NCBI GenBank assembly: GCA_934096035.1
Contig: CAKOKX010000001.1
Location: forward strand, 806,001-870,000
DNA length: 64,000 nucleotides
Source: an uncultured Bacilli bacterium
GTDB lineage: Bacteria; Bacillota_I; Bacilli_A; RF39; UBA660
Reading direction: 5' to 3'
The notes beneath the pieces were generated by a model that saw only the letters and a list, made by a program, of their open reading frames with translations, was not told the origin of the DNA and made no database searches. The translations under genes and the position numbers were made by a program. This document shows positions 32,083 to 41,007 of this stretch, piece by piece (positions within the stretch are counted from its first letter, which is position 1; each line of letters begins with the position of its first letter).

Positions 32083-33906
32083 TCACTCCTTATTTAAATA
32101 TTCATTTATAACTCTATTTAATTCATCCTTATTAATTGGTTTAGCAAGATAATCATTAAATCCATCTGCCAAATACTTTTCTCTCATACCTGTCAAGGCA
32201 TTTGCTGTTAATGCTATCACAGGAATATCAAACTCTGGTATTTCAACTTTTATTTTTTGTAATGTTTCTACTCCACTCATTTTTGGCATCATATCATCCA
32301 TTAATATTAAATCATATTTTTTGCCACTTTTCAAGTTATCTATACAAATAAACCCACTTTCAACACATTCTACATTAACACCATAAGTTTGTAATAACCT
32401 TTCAGCAACTTTTAGATTTATTTTATTATCATCTACAACTAAAACAGTTTTATTTTTAACTTTAATCTTTTCATGAGTTGTATCTATTGCTTCAACTTTT
32501 ATAGTTGGATTTTTAACTATTCTTTGATCTATTGATACTGTAAACTTAGACCCTTTTCCAAATACACTTTGCACAACTATCTTTCCATTCATCATATCAA
32601 CAAGTTTCTTAGTTATAGCAAGCCCTAACCCTGTACCTTCAATAGTAATATTATCTTTTAAATCTAATCTTTCAAACTTATTAAATAACTTATTTAAGTT
32701 TTCTTGTTTTATTCCTATACCTGTATCTTCAACAGAAATAATTAATCTACATACATCATTCTTTATTACGGAATTAATACTAAAGGTAATGCTACCTTCT
32801 TTAGTATATTTTACTGCATTAGTTAATATATTTACACATATTTGTTTTAGTCTTGATGCATCTCCATATAACACCTGAGGAATTGACTCATCAATTTTTG
32901 TAATAAACTCTATCGGTTTATCTCCAAGTCTTCCCCGAGTAAGAGCAATAAGTTCAGTTGTAACTTTATTAAAAACATATTCCGTATTAATTATCTCTAA
33001 CTTACCGGCCTCAATCTTGGATATATCTAAAATGCCATTTACTATTTCTAACAAATTATCAGATGCCATAACTATATCATTAACTTCATCTTTTGCACTA
33101 TCGGGTAAACTTTTATCATCAAGTAACATATTACTAAATCCCACGATTGCATTTAAAGGAGTTCTTATTTCATGAGACATACTAGATAAAAATTCTGTTT
33201 TAGCCTTATTGGCTTTTTCAGCAGCATCTTTAGCAGCATTTAACTGTGCTATCATCTTTACATCCGGATTATCTATTGTAAAATACATTATATAATTAAC
33301 AAAACACACCACAATTGAAACCCATATTAAATAAGGATTTATATTAACAACCACTAAAACACCAATTAATAACAAAAGCATTACAAACACAAAGAAATAT
33401 CTTTTATCAACTTTTTTTAGATTAAATAATACCATTAATAAAGTCATAAGAAGATAAACACCACATAATATTTCCGCCATTAAAACTGATGAACCCTCTA
33501 CTGTATAAGCACTTCCTGATTTAATAACCTCGACTCTACCTAAAACCATGAATACAAATACAAATAAATCAGTAATCAAAAAGGGTATAGAAAATTTTTT
33601 ATAATGTGTTTTAAAAACTGGAAGGGTTATTATTGCAATATAATAAAATATACAATTACAAATTATTACTAACATTACAAAATCAATTTTATTTAAAATA
33701 GTAATTATAAAGTCCAAATAACCAGGAGAATAAAAGAAAGCTATCGATTGGAGTATTGTTACAATTAAACTATCTACAAAACTACAAATAATCATGCTAG
33801 AATACATTTTATTTTCTAATAAATCAACTCTTTCTTTAGAAAAATAAACATAACACATTAAACCAGAAAAAAATAGTGAACATATCGGCAATAATATTCC
33901 TTCCAT
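32083..33906 (-). CDS. hybrid sensor histidine kinase-receiver, copy A
   Basis: The 607-residue protein has about seven N-terminal membrane segments (residues 1-215) without a named sensor domain. A linker leads to the H-box FLSSMSHEIRTPLNAIVGFS near residue 245. The HATPase domain follows with N box NILTNAVKYT, G1 DTGIGI and G2 GTGLGL. The C-terminal receiver has VLVVDDN, LILMDDMMP and YLAKPI. It uses ATG five bases after AGGTGG. The kinase and receiver parts are almost identical to copy B, while the membrane parts differ, so the pair probably senses different signals but shares the same relay. It ends in TGA four bases from the HPt gene. Confidence 0.93.
   Translation of the reverse strand: MEGILLPICSLFFSGLMCYVYFSKERVDLLENKMYSSMIICSFVDSLIVTILQSIAFFYSPGYLDFIITILNKIDFVMLVIICNCIFYYIAIITLPVFKTHYKKFSIPFLITDLFVFVFMVLGRVEVIKSGSAYTVEGSSVLMAEILCGVYLLMTLLMVLFNLKKVDKRYFFVFVMLLLLIGVLVVVNINPYLIWVSIVVCFVNYIMYFTIDNPDVKMIAQLNAAKDAAEKANKAKTEFLSSMSHEIRTPLNAIVGFSNMLLDDKSLPDSAKDEVNDIVMASDNLLEIVNGILDISKIEAGKLEIINTEYVFNKVTTELIALTRGRLGDKPIEFITKIDESIPQVLYGDASRLKQICVNILTNAVKYTKEGSITFSINSVIKNDVCRLIISVEDTGIGIKQENLNKLFNKFERLDLKDNITIEGTGLGLAITKKLVDMMNGKIVVQSVFGKGSKFTVSIDQRIVKNPTIKVEAIDTTHEKIKVKNKTVLVVDDNKINLKVAERLLQTYGVNVECVESGFICIDNLKSGKKYDLILMDDMMPKMSGVETLQKIKVEIPEFDIPVIALTANALTGMREKYLADGFNDYLAKPINKDELNRVINEYLNKE
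32088..32576 (-). repeat. 489-bp segment identical to 35205-35693
   Basis: Reading both copies side by side I found no difference over this stretch, which encodes the receiver domain and the end of the ATPase domain of the two hybrid kinases. Beyond it, synonymous differences accumulate, and the membrane-sensor halves are unrelated at DNA level. Confidence 0.9.
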
Positions 33907-33958
33907 ACTTACCACCTATTATGATTATATCACTATTTTTTATTTTAGAAAAGTTTTT

Positions 33959-35074
33959 TTAAAATCTTCTTTGAATATCTTCCCTTTTTCTTTGTCTAAC
34001 TAATTTTTGTGCATAAACAACATCATTTACATTATTAACATTAATGTTTTCTATATTGGCAATATTTTCAAAAACATCTTCAGGTCTAACCTTATCTTTA
34101 GGTCTATAATCTGAGTGTTTTTCTATATCTGAGTCATAATAATCCATTGTACTTAAATTATGTTGTAATTTTTCTTCTAAAGCACTAATTGAATCTTCGT
34201 GATTACCAATTAATTCTTCTCTAGAAATACTTCCATATTTTTCAATTAGTAGATAAAGCCATGTTGCCATAACATCTCTTAGATATTCTAATGCTGCTTT
34301 TTCACTTAAATCATCAATTTTTATAGCATCATCTACTACAGTATGTATAATGTCATCCTTTGTTGGATTTATTTTGTTTTTTAATGTTTTTGGTCCCTTA
34401 TCACGCAGATAATGAACTATTGGCACAACTTTTGCTCCAGTTTCTTTTGCTACACGATATATTCCAGGCCATAAGTCCAATACTAACTCATTAGCGCTTT
34501 TATTTAAAATTCCTTCTGGATATAATATTAAATCAACACCGTGATTTAATACATTGACACAATTATCAACTGATGCTTTTCTGCTACTTGCAACTTTTCG
34601 ATTAATTATTGTTACACCATTTAACCAAGCAGTAATTCCATCAAACGAATTATAAAATTGAGGTAAACTAGCAAACAAAAAATAGGCATTTCTTTGACAA
34701 GAAAGAACGCTTGCTAAAGGATCATCTTTAAACCCATGATTTGGCATCCATATAACTGGTTCACTAGGCAATATAATTGGACTATCCAAAGTTGTATCAT
34801 CAGGATTAATAAGACTTTTTCTATTTTCAAAAACTTGTTTATTTTTTAAAAATATAGGCCCTAATTTTTTTATAATAGTATTAATTTTTTTCCTTATTTG
34901 AATTTCATCTTCACTTAACAGGTCCCCATTTAATAAATAGCCATACTTTCTAACCATATATGAAAACATTACAGATGAAGGTTTATTATCCCCCACAAGA
35001 TCTTTTTTAGAAGTAATCAATCTTTCATTAATTAAATATTCAACATCAATTGCATCATTTTTTGTTAATTTCAT
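33959..35074 (-). CDS. PlsC-like 1-acyl-glycerol-3-phosphate acyltransferase
   Basis: The 371-residue protein carries the acyltransferase block I NHGFKDDP (H-x4-D), block II around VTIINRKVASSR, and block III LILYPEGILNKS, the glycerolipid acyltransferase signature. It lacks obvious membrane segments except short hydrophobic patches, and has an extra acidic C-terminal region of about 80 residues. It probably acylates lysophosphatidate or a related acceptor at the membrane. The ATG follows AGGTGG by five bases. A palindrome shared with the acyl-CoA synthetase promoter overlaps its own promoter, so joint lipid control is likely. Confidence 0.82.
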   Translation of the reverse strand: MKLTKNDAIDVEYLINERLITSKKDLVGDNKPSSVMFSYMVRKYGYLLNGDLLSEDEIQIRKKINTIIKKLGPIFLKNKQVFENRKSLINPDDTTLDSPIILPSEPVIWMPNHGFKDDPLASVLSCQRNAYFLFASLPQFYNSFDGITAWLNGVTIINRKVASSRKASVDNCVNVLNHGVDLILYPEGILNKSANELVLDLWPGIYRVAKETGAKVVPIVHYLRDKGPKTLKNKINPTKDDIIHTVVDDAIKIDDLSEKAALEYLRDVMATWLYLLIEKYGSISREELIGNHEDSISALEEKLQHNLSTMDYYDSDIEKHSDYRPKDKVRPEDVFENIANIENINVNNVNDVVYAQKLVRQRKREDIQRRF

Positions 35075-35148
35075 TTTAACCACCTAATTTCTCTTTTTTA
35101 TTACTATAAAAAAGATTTTTAAAAAAAACAAGGTTTTATTAAAATTTA

Positions 35149-35164
35149 GTATCAAATTTGATAC
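35149..35164. promoter_or_regulatory. 16-bp palindromic operator upstream of the acyltransferase gene
   Basis: GTATCAAATTTGATAC is a perfect palindrome. On the minus strand it lies between a TTGTAT -35 and a TTTAAT -10 that are 17 bases apart, so a bound protein would block the promoter of the PlsC-like gene. The same site recurs at 38897-38912. Confidence 0.65.
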
Positions 35165-35199
35165 AATAACAAAAAAGAAAGAATTAACTTCAATCTTTT

Positions 35200-37029
35200 T
35201 TATTCCTTATTTAAATATTCATTTATAACTCTATTTAATTCATCCTTATTAATTGGTTTAGCAAGATAATCATTAAATCCATCTGCCAAATACTTTTCTC
35301 TCATACCTGTCAAGGCATTTGCTGTTAATGCTATCACAGGAATATCAAACTCTGGTATTTCAACTTTTATTTTTTGTAATGTTTCTACTCCACTCATTTT
35401 TGGCATCATATCATCCATTAATATTAAATCATATTTTTTGCCACTTTTCAAGTTATCTATACAAATAAACCCACTTTCAACACATTCTACATTAACACCA
35501 TAAGTTTGTAATAACCTTTCAGCAACTTTTAGATTTATTTTATTATCATCTACAACTAAAACAGTTTTATTTTTAACTTTAATCTTTTCATGAGTTGTAT
35601 CTATTGCTTCAACTTTTATAGTTGGATTTTTAACTATTCTTTGATCTATTGATACTGTAAACTTAGACCCTTTTCCAAATACACTTTGCACAATTATCTT
35701 TCCATTCATCATATCAACAAGTTTCTTAGTTATAGCAAGTCCTAAACCTGTACCTTCTATTGTAACATTATCTTTTAAATCCAATCTTTCAAACTTATTA
35801 AATAACTTACTTAAATTTTCTTGTTTTATTCCTATTCCTGTATCTTCAACAGAAATAATTAATCTACATACATCATTCTTTATTACAGAGTTAATACTAA
35901 ATGTAATACTTCCTTCTTTAGTATATTTTACTGCATTAGTTAATATATTTACACATATTTGTTTAAGTCTTGATGAATCTCCATATAACACCTGAGGAAT
36001 TGATGCATCAATTTTTGTAATAAACTCTATCGGTTTATCTCCAAGTCTTCCTTTGGTTAATGTAATAAGTTCTTTAGTAACTTTGTAAAAATCGTATTCA
36101 GTACTAATTATCTCTAACTTACCAGCTTCTATCTTCGATATATCTAAAATACCATTAACAATTTCTAATAAATTATCTGAAGCCATAACTATATCATTAA
36201 CTTCATCTTTAGCACTATCGGGTAAACTTTTATCATCAAGTAACATATTACTAAATCCCACGATTGCATTCAAAGGAGTTCTTATTTCATGAGACATATT
36301 AGATAAAAACTCTGTTTTAGCCATATTAGCTTTTTCCGCTTGCGTTTTAGCTTCATTTAATTGATTAATTAATTTAACATCTGGATTTTCAATTGTAAAA
36401 TACATTATTATTACCACTAATGATAATAAATAATTAATTAAAAAAGCTGAAGGAAACATACTTTGAATAATAAAATTTGATAACATCAAAATACAAAAAA
36501 TATACAAAGGTCTTAATTTTTTTCCCTCAATATTTTTATGATATCTTATAGCAATATAAACAGAATAAACAATTAAAATTAAACAAACTCCATATGTTAT
36601 AAAAACAGGAAGTCCATTTGGAACAATTACATCTCCTTCTAATTTAAAATCCACTGGTAAAATCAATATAAATGGAACAACAAATATTAAAAACAAAGCA
36701 AATAAATAAAAAGTGTTCATCATTTTACTTTTATAGTCTTCACTAGGTGGTAAACTTATACATTTTATATAATATGCAAAAAGCAAAAGCCATAAGACAA
36801 AATATACAAATACCAATTTAGATCCTAAAGCATATAAAAAACTATTTATATTTATTCCCATTCTATACAAAACACAAGTAGTTATGTCCATAGATAGCCC
36901 AAATAATGTTAAAAATAATAAATACTTATAAATTTTTGTTTCAATATTATTTACTCTTTCTTTTGATAAGAAATTAAACGTAAATAATATAATAACAATC
37001 AATGCACTTATTGAAAAATAAAATCCCAT
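35200..37029 (-). CDS. hybrid sensor histidine kinase-receiver, copy B
   Basis: The 609-residue protein has seven N-terminal membrane segments (about 1-215) unlike those of copy A except for the common IMYFTIENPDVKLI linker. It then has the H-box FLSNMSHEIRTPLNAIVGFS, a HATPase domain (NILTNAVKYT, DTGIGI, GTGLGL) and a receiver (VLVVDDN, LILMDDMMP, YLAKPI). The receiver half is identical to copy A in DNA. It starts at ATG five bases after AGTGG. It lies between the PlsC-like and acyl-CoA-synthetase-like genes, suggesting a link between this signalling and membrane lipids (inference). Confidence 0.93.
   Translation of the reverse strand: MGFYFSISALIVIILFTFNFLSKERVNNIETKIYKYLLFLTLFGLSMDITTCVLYRMGININSFLYALGSKLVFVYFVLWLLLFAYYIKCISLPPSEDYKSKMMNTFYLFALFLIFVVPFILILPVDFKLEGDVIVPNGLPVFITYGVCLILIVYSVYIAIRYHKNIEGKKLRPLYIFCILMLSNFIIQSMFPSAFLINYLLSLVVIIMYFTIENPDVKLINQLNEAKTQAEKANMAKTEFLSNMSHEIRTPLNAIVGFSNMLLDDKSLPDSAKDEVNDIVMASDNLLEIVNGILDISKIEAGKLEIISTEYDFYKVTKELITLTKGRLGDKPIEFITKIDASIPQVLYGDSSRLKQICVNILTNAVKYTKEGSITFSINSVIKNDVCRLIISVEDTGIGIKQENLSKLFNKFERLDLKDNVTIEGTGLGLAITKKLVDMMNGKIIVQSVFGKGSKFTVSIDQRIVKNPTIKVEAIDTTHEKIKVKNKTVLVVDDNKINLKVAERLLQTYGVNVECVESGFICIDNLKSGKKYDLILMDDMMPKMSGVETLQKIKVEIPEFDIPVIALTANALTGMREKYLADGFNDYLAKPINKDELNRVINEYLNKE
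35205..35693 (-). repeat. 489-bp segment identical to 32088-32576
   Basis: Second copy of the duplicated receiver-coding segment; offset 3117 bases. Exact identity next to diverged flanks suggests recent gene conversion rather than simple duplication age. Confidence 0.9.
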
Positions 37030-37091
37030 GATTACCACTTCCTACTCTTACTTAATGATATCACAACCAACATTCTTTTTCAAGCAAAAGA

Positions 37092-37113
37092 AAAGCCACT
37101 TTCCAGTAGCTTT
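37092..37113 (-). terminator. terminator of the acyl-CoA-synthetase-like gene
   Basis: AAAGCCACT and AGTAGCTTT pair over nine positions (one G-U) around TTCC, followed on the minus strand by TTCTTTTG. It overlaps the end of the gene. Confidence 0.65.
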
Positions 37114-38830
37114 ATCTAACTCTAGTTCTAACTAAATTATTGTTTTCAATTCTTTCTTTATCTTTAGCTTCCATTGCTTTTGGGTCTAGTTTACCATTAT
37201 CAGTTCTTGGTAACGCTTGTTCATAATATTCAATATATCCAGGAAGTGCACTAGTACCTAATGTTTTTTGAATTAATACGAACATTTTGTTTTCTAATAC
37301 TTTTCTATCACAGTTAAAATCATTTAAACTTACATGATAACTTGGTAAAAATTGTTCTTTATCATCTGCAATTGATGTAACTATTACTTCTCTAATTTCT
37401 GGTATTTGTAAAAGTATTTGTTCAATTTGTTCTGGATAAATATTATCTACTCCGGAAACAAAGTTTCTTTTAACACGACCTACAAATTCATATTCACCAT
37501 TAGCATGTTTAACAGCAACATCCTTTGTATTATACCATTTAACTCCATTTTCATCATATACTAATACTTCTTTTGTTTCTTCTTCATTATTATGATATCT
37601 AAGCATCATACCAGGACCATTTACAAGCAAAACTCCTGGAGTTTCTAATGGTAAATCTTCAAAAGTTTTTGGGTCAACTACTTTTGAATTAACAAACGGA
37701 ATTGGATAACCAATAGTTCCTGGGGTATTTTTTCCACCCATACATACATGAGTTGGAGCCCACATTTCTGTTAAACCCAAGCCATTTCCAATCGGAGTAA
37801 TACATCCAGCATATTCCAAAGCTCTATTTGCTTCTTTTAGTTTTTGTGGTTTAAACATTTCTCCACCAGATAAAGGTTGTATTAAGTTTTCCAAAGTCCA
37901 TTGTCTTAAATTAGGGTCTTGAGCTAATATTTCCCAATGAACTGGACCACCCATTGCTCCATTGGCATGTGTTCTAACAAGTTCACCATAAAAATCTTTT
38001 GGCATAGCTTTCAATGTTAAGGCATACTCTAAGTTTTTACATAAAGAATAGTGTAAAACTAGTCTACCAAAACACATATGTCCAAATGGAATATTTCCTA
38101 AATGAACCATTCCAGGTTCTAGTATTAACACATAATCCAATGCTTTTACAACACTATTTAAAGCACCACCATCTAAATCTACGCCTTTATGAACACCACT
38201 TGATCCACCAGTAAACATAATATCGGTTGGGGTTCCACTAACATGTTGTGGATACAATACATCAACATAATCTTTACCATCGTTAACAATACTCATTAAA
38301 TTATTACCTTTTTTAAGGATTTTATTTCCATCCATAAATTGTTTTGTATTATAAAGAAATTTCAAACCATTTTTATCTAAAGATTCTAATGGAGAATAAA
38401 GTATTGGAGTTATATTTAAACTCTTTGCTGGATTTTTGAAATTTCCATACATCATATCTACAGAAATGATAAATTCTGGTTTCGTCATTTCTATATCTCT
38501 TTGCATCTTATATTCATTATTAAGGGGACTTAACCCAATTACTTGAGCTCCAAGTTTTTTTAAAGCATAAAGTAAATATACAGATTCTGGGGTATTAACT
38601 ACTACAATACCAACTCTAGTACCTTGTCTTATTCCTCTTTTGTATAATGCACGAGCAAATTCATCAATTCTTTCATGCAATTCTTCATATGAAATTTTCT
38701 TAGTATCAAATGATAATGCAGTATCATTCATATGGTTTTTGTTTCTCTCAAGTAAAAAGTCATATTCATTACCTGACGGTAATGTATCTTCTTTCATTTC
38801 TTTCGTATAATAGTCATAAAATTTTTCCAT
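37112..38830 (-). CDS. class I adenylate-forming enzyme (acyl-CoA/acyl-ACP synthetase-like)
   Basis: The 572-residue AMP-binding enzyme activates a carboxylic acid as acyl-AMP and probably loads it on CoA or a carrier. Its P-loop is MFTGGSSGVHKGV near residue 208, A5 is PIGNGLGLTE, A7 is WYNTKDVAV, A8 is FVGRVKRNFVSGVDNIYPE, and the A10 lysine is in RTDNGKLD near 555. All core motifs are present. The long insertion relative to amino-acid-adenylating domains and the missing carrier domain favour a fatty-acid-type substrate. Its upstream region holds the palindrome shared with the PlsC-like gene and the divergent HTH gene. Confidence 0.88.
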   Translation of the reverse strand: MEKFYDYYTKEMKEDTLPSGNEYDFLLERNKNHMNDTALSFDTKKISYEELHERIDEFARALYKRGIRQGTRVGIVVVNTPESVYLLYALKKLGAQVIGLSPLNNEYKMQRDIEMTKPEFIISVDMMYGNFKNPAKSLNITPILYSPLESLDKNGLKFLYNTKQFMDGNKILKKGNNLMSIVNDGKDYVDVLYPQHVSGTPTDIMFTGGSSGVHKGVDLDGGALNSVVKALDYVLILEPGMVHLGNIPFGHMCFGRLVLHYSLCKNLEYALTLKAMPKDFYGELVRTHANGAMGGPVHWEILAQDPNLRQWTLENLIQPLSGGEMFKPQKLKEANRALEYAGCITPIGNGLGLTEMWAPTHVCMGGKNTPGTIGYPIPFVNSKVVDPKTFEDLPLETPGVLLVNGPGMMLRYHNNEEETKEVLVYDENGVKWYNTKDVAVKHANGEYEFVGRVKRNFVSGVDNIYPEQIEQILLQIPEIREVIVTSIADDKEQFLPSYHVSLNDFNCDRKVLENKMFVLIQKTLGTSALPGYIEYYEQALPRTDNGKLDPKAMEAKDKERIENNNLVRTRVR

Positions 38831-38886
38831 ATATCCTCACCTGATTTTGATTATACAAGATTTAGCAATGTTTTACAACATTATAT

Positions 38887-38915
38887 TTGACTTTTGGTAT
38901 CATATTTGATACAAT
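38887..38915 (+). promoter_or_regulatory. promoter of the HTH regulator gene
   Basis: TTGACT, 17 bases, TACAAT on the plus strand. The spacer is almost filled by the GTATCATATTTGATAC operator, the classical position for autorepression. Confidence 0.7.
38897..38912. promoter_or_regulatory. 16-bp operator between the synthetase-like gene and the HTH regulator
   Basis: GTATCATATTTGATAC differs from a perfect palindrome only in its centre and matches the site before the PlsC-like gene in 15 of 16 positions. It also lies just before a minus-strand TATAAT that could serve the synthetase gene, so both directions may be controlled. Confidence 0.65.
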
Positions 38916-38932
38916 AATTGTGGTGAGACTAT

Positions 38933-39187
38933 ATGGACTATGATAAAAATTATATTGAGGTTGCTTATAATCCTGAAGAATTAAATGAAATATTTATTAA
39001 GGAATTTATAAGTTTTAGAAAAGAAAATAACTTAACACAAGATTTATTTTCCAAATATTCTGGTGTATCAAGAGAAAAAATAGCTAGAATAGAATGTGGA
39101 GCTTGTTCCCCATCAATTCTAAGCCTATTAAAGATCCTTGGACCAATCGGATATACAATTAAAATAGAAAAAGTAAAGAACAAATAA
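38933..39187 (+). CDS. XRE-type helix-turn-helix regulator
   Basis: This 84-residue single-domain DNA-binding protein has its helix-turn-helix at residues 22-60: FISFRKENNLTQDLFSKYSG, then VSREKIARIECGACSPS. The C-terminus GYTIKIEKVKNK resembles small HigA/HipB-like antitoxin domains, but no toxin gene is adjacent. GGTGAG lies five bases before the ATG. It stands divergent to the acyl-CoA-synthetase-like gene with a palindromic operator inside its own promoter. It is the best candidate for the regulator of the two lipid genes (inference). Confidence 0.85.
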   Translation: MDYDKNYIEVAYNPEELNEIFIKEFISFRKENNLTQDLFSKYSGVSREKIARIECGACSPSILSLLKILGPIGYTIKIEKVKNK

Positions 39188-39205
39188 TTTACGTTCTTTA
39201 CTTTT
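39169..39205 (+). terminator. terminator of the HTH regulator gene
   Basis: AAAAGTAAAGAAC and GTTCTTTACTTTT form a perfect 13-bp stem around the stop codon, with T-rich sequence after it. Confidence 0.75.
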
Positions 39206-39232
39206 TATTATTAAATATATAAAGTCAAACAA

Positions 39233-39790
39233 CTAGTCCTTATCTTTAAGATATTTTGCTAATTCTTTAAATGCGTCAGTATTCCAAATCCCACATCGGA
39301 TATCATCATCATAATTTCCCATTGTTTTGTCATAACCATCTGGTATAAAGATAAAATCCCAACTCCATCCATAAGTACCTGATTTTTCTTTGGCAATAAC
39401 CCCATTTGTTATTGACTTAAACACAACAGGTTCTTTTCCGTATTCGCAATATGCGAAAGCCTCAATAAAACAAGCCTTCCTATTTTCAACACCTTCCATT
39501 AACTTTAATAATCCATCTTCTCCAAGTTTTTCATCAACATAATGAGTATATGGGCCAGGAAAGCCTCCTAAAGCCTCAACAAATAATCCCGTATCATTCT
39601 TTAATACAGAACACTCAAGTTTTTCACTAGCTTCCTTTGCAGAATGTTTTGCAATATCAACTACATCGTCTGCTTGAATTTCAGCAGTCTCCATCTTAAC
39701 ATTATCAATTTCAAATCCTAATGGTTCAAGCATTTGTTTAGCACTAAGCACTTTCGCCCAATTACCAGTTACATAAACTATTTTTTTCAC
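39233..39790 (-). CDS. non-canonical purine NTP pyrophosphatase (RdgB/HAM1 family)
   Basis: The enzyme hydrolyses dITP, ITP and XTP to monophosphates and so keeps deaminated purines out of nucleic acids. The 185-residue protein has the N-terminal YVTGNWAKV (substrate-phosphate site) and SVLKNDTGLFVEALGGFPGPYTHYV with the catalytic acid. GWSWDFIFIPDGYDKTMG (the usual GYGFDPIF-P equivalent) is modified: W-D-F-I-F. The start codon is GTG, seven bases after AAAGGAGAT, with no better choice. It is separated by 27 bases from the methyltransferase gene. Confidence 0.88.
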   Translation of the reverse strand: MKKIVYVTGNWAKVLSAKQMLEPLGFEIDNVKMETAEIQADDVVDIAKHSAKEASEKLECSVLKNDTGLFVEALGGFPGPYTHYVDEKLGEDGLLKLMEGVENRKACFIEAFAYCEYGKEPVVFKSITNGVIAKEKSGTYGWSWDFIFIPDGYDKTMGNYDDDIRCGIWNTDAFKELAKYLKDKD

Positions 39791-39817
39791 ATTTTACATC
39801 TCCTTTCTTCAAGTATA

Positions 39818-40624
39818 TCATAATTTTGCATTTTTTCCAATTTTATCATTTTCAATAATAAATAACCAAAAAGCCTTAGGCTTAAACCACTTTTTAACCT
39901 CAAATATTCTCCTATAAAGTTTATAATAATGAAAACTTGTCTGTTCAATAATATAACCACCAGCTTTTTCAACCAATTTCGACCATTCTCTTAAAGTTAA
40001 ACTTCTTTCATTTCCTAACATTTTTTCATTCATATTAAAATATGTACTTGGAACTCCAAAAATAACATATTTAGAAATTTTCATTTGTTGTTTTAAAATT
40101 GTTACAACTTCATCATCATTAAAATGTTCTAAAACACCATTACTATATGATACATCAAAAGTATTTGCTTTATATTTTAAATTAAGTATATCACCTTGTT
40201 CATATTTGCAAGGTTTAATAATGTTTGATTGTTTTGCTATTTCATAAGCATAATCAAGTACTTTCTGGCTCAAATCAAGTGCAGTAACATCCAGTCCCAA
40301 TTTTTGAAGGTATCCGGCCATTAAGCCAGTTCCACACCCCATCTCAATAACTTTTTTATTTTGAGAATATTGAATAACTTTTTCAATAAACTTCTTTTTA
40401 TACTTAAGCTTATATTCAATATAATCATCTGGAGTATGGAATTCTTCAATATCAATTTTATAAAGTTCATACCATTTAGCATCTTCAGTCTTTTTATTAT
40501 CTTCTAAAATTTCATCCAATTTCTTAGTTATCTTTTCAACTGCTACGTTTTCAGAGTCATTATTTTCAATAACTAAAAGATTATATTCACTATTATTATA
40601 TCGAATAAAGTCCTTCAATTTCAT
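39818..40624 (-). CDS. class I SAM-dependent methyltransferase
   Basis: The 268-residue protein has the SAM-binding motif I VIEMGCGTGLMAGYL near residue 95, followed by VTALDLSQKVLDYA (acidic ribose contact) and motif IV FDVSYSNGVLEHF. An N-terminal extension of about 85 residues is rich in charged helices. The substrate is unknown. It lies 11 bases after the short Nudix gene. A frame change at an A8 run in that gene would join the two reading frames, so they may have been, or may still be, expressed as one protein. Confidence 0.82.
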   Translation of the reverse strand: MKLKDFIRYNNSEYNLLVIENNDSENVAVEKITKKLDEILEDNKKTEDAKWYELYKIDIEEFHTPDDYIEYKLKYKKKFIEKVIQYSQNKKVIEMGCGTGLMAGYLQKLGLDVTALDLSQKVLDYAYEIAKQSNIIKPCKYEQGDILNLKYKANTFDVSYSNGVLEHFNDDEVVTILKQQMKISKYVIFGVPSTYFNMNEKMLGNERSLTLREWSKLVEKAGGYIIEQTSFHYYKLYRRIFEVKKWFKPKAFWLFIIENDKIGKNAKL

Positions 40625-40635
40625 TTCAACTTCTT

Positions 40636-40935
40636 TTAGTAGTTGTTTTTCTTTTTTTGTAACTTTTCTACTATTTTTTTTATTAAAACATTTTCCTTAA
40701 ATTGCCATTCAAAAGCTACAGAGTCAGCATCAAATAAATGATAATCAACTACTTCTATTCCAACTTCTTCCATTAATTCTCTTTTTAATGCATCTTCTGG
40801 TCTTTCACAAAATTCAATAGTACCTCCGGGTAAATCCAATTTTCCATCATAAGGTCCCCCAAATTTTTTAATAAGTAGAATTTGATTATTTTTAATAACT
40901 AAACCATAAGCTCCTATTTGTTTATATTCTTTCAT
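40636..40935 (-). CDS. truncated Nudix hydrolase
   Basis: The Nudix box GGTIEFCERPEDALKRELMEEVGIEV is complete and preceded by LIKKFGGPYDGKLDLP. However, the protein stops at 99 residues, about 35 short of related single-domain Nudix enzymes. The last 20 residues are a lysine-rich tail after WQFKENVLIKK, encoded from an A8 run. Deleting two bases (or adding one) in that run would let the frame read into the methyltransferase gene. It is therefore either a decayed gene, a natural short form, or a frameshifting fusion. Confidence 0.65.
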   Translation of the reverse strand: MKEYKQIGAYGLVIKNNQILLIKKFGGPYDGKLDLPGGTIEFCERPEDALKRELMEEVGIEVVDYHLFDADSVAFEWQFKENVLIKKIVEKLQKKKNNY

Positions 40936-41007
40936 ATATACCTCATTTCAAATCATTAAAAAATAGATAATTCGTATAACATCTACATATTATCTATTTT
41001 AAATAAA

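Noticed and set aside
38933..39187. HTH protein as an antitoxin of a HigBA/HipBA-like pair.
   Set aside because: No toxin-like gene is adjacent; the flanking genes are a divergent acyl-CoA-synthetase-like gene and a convergent ITPase gene.
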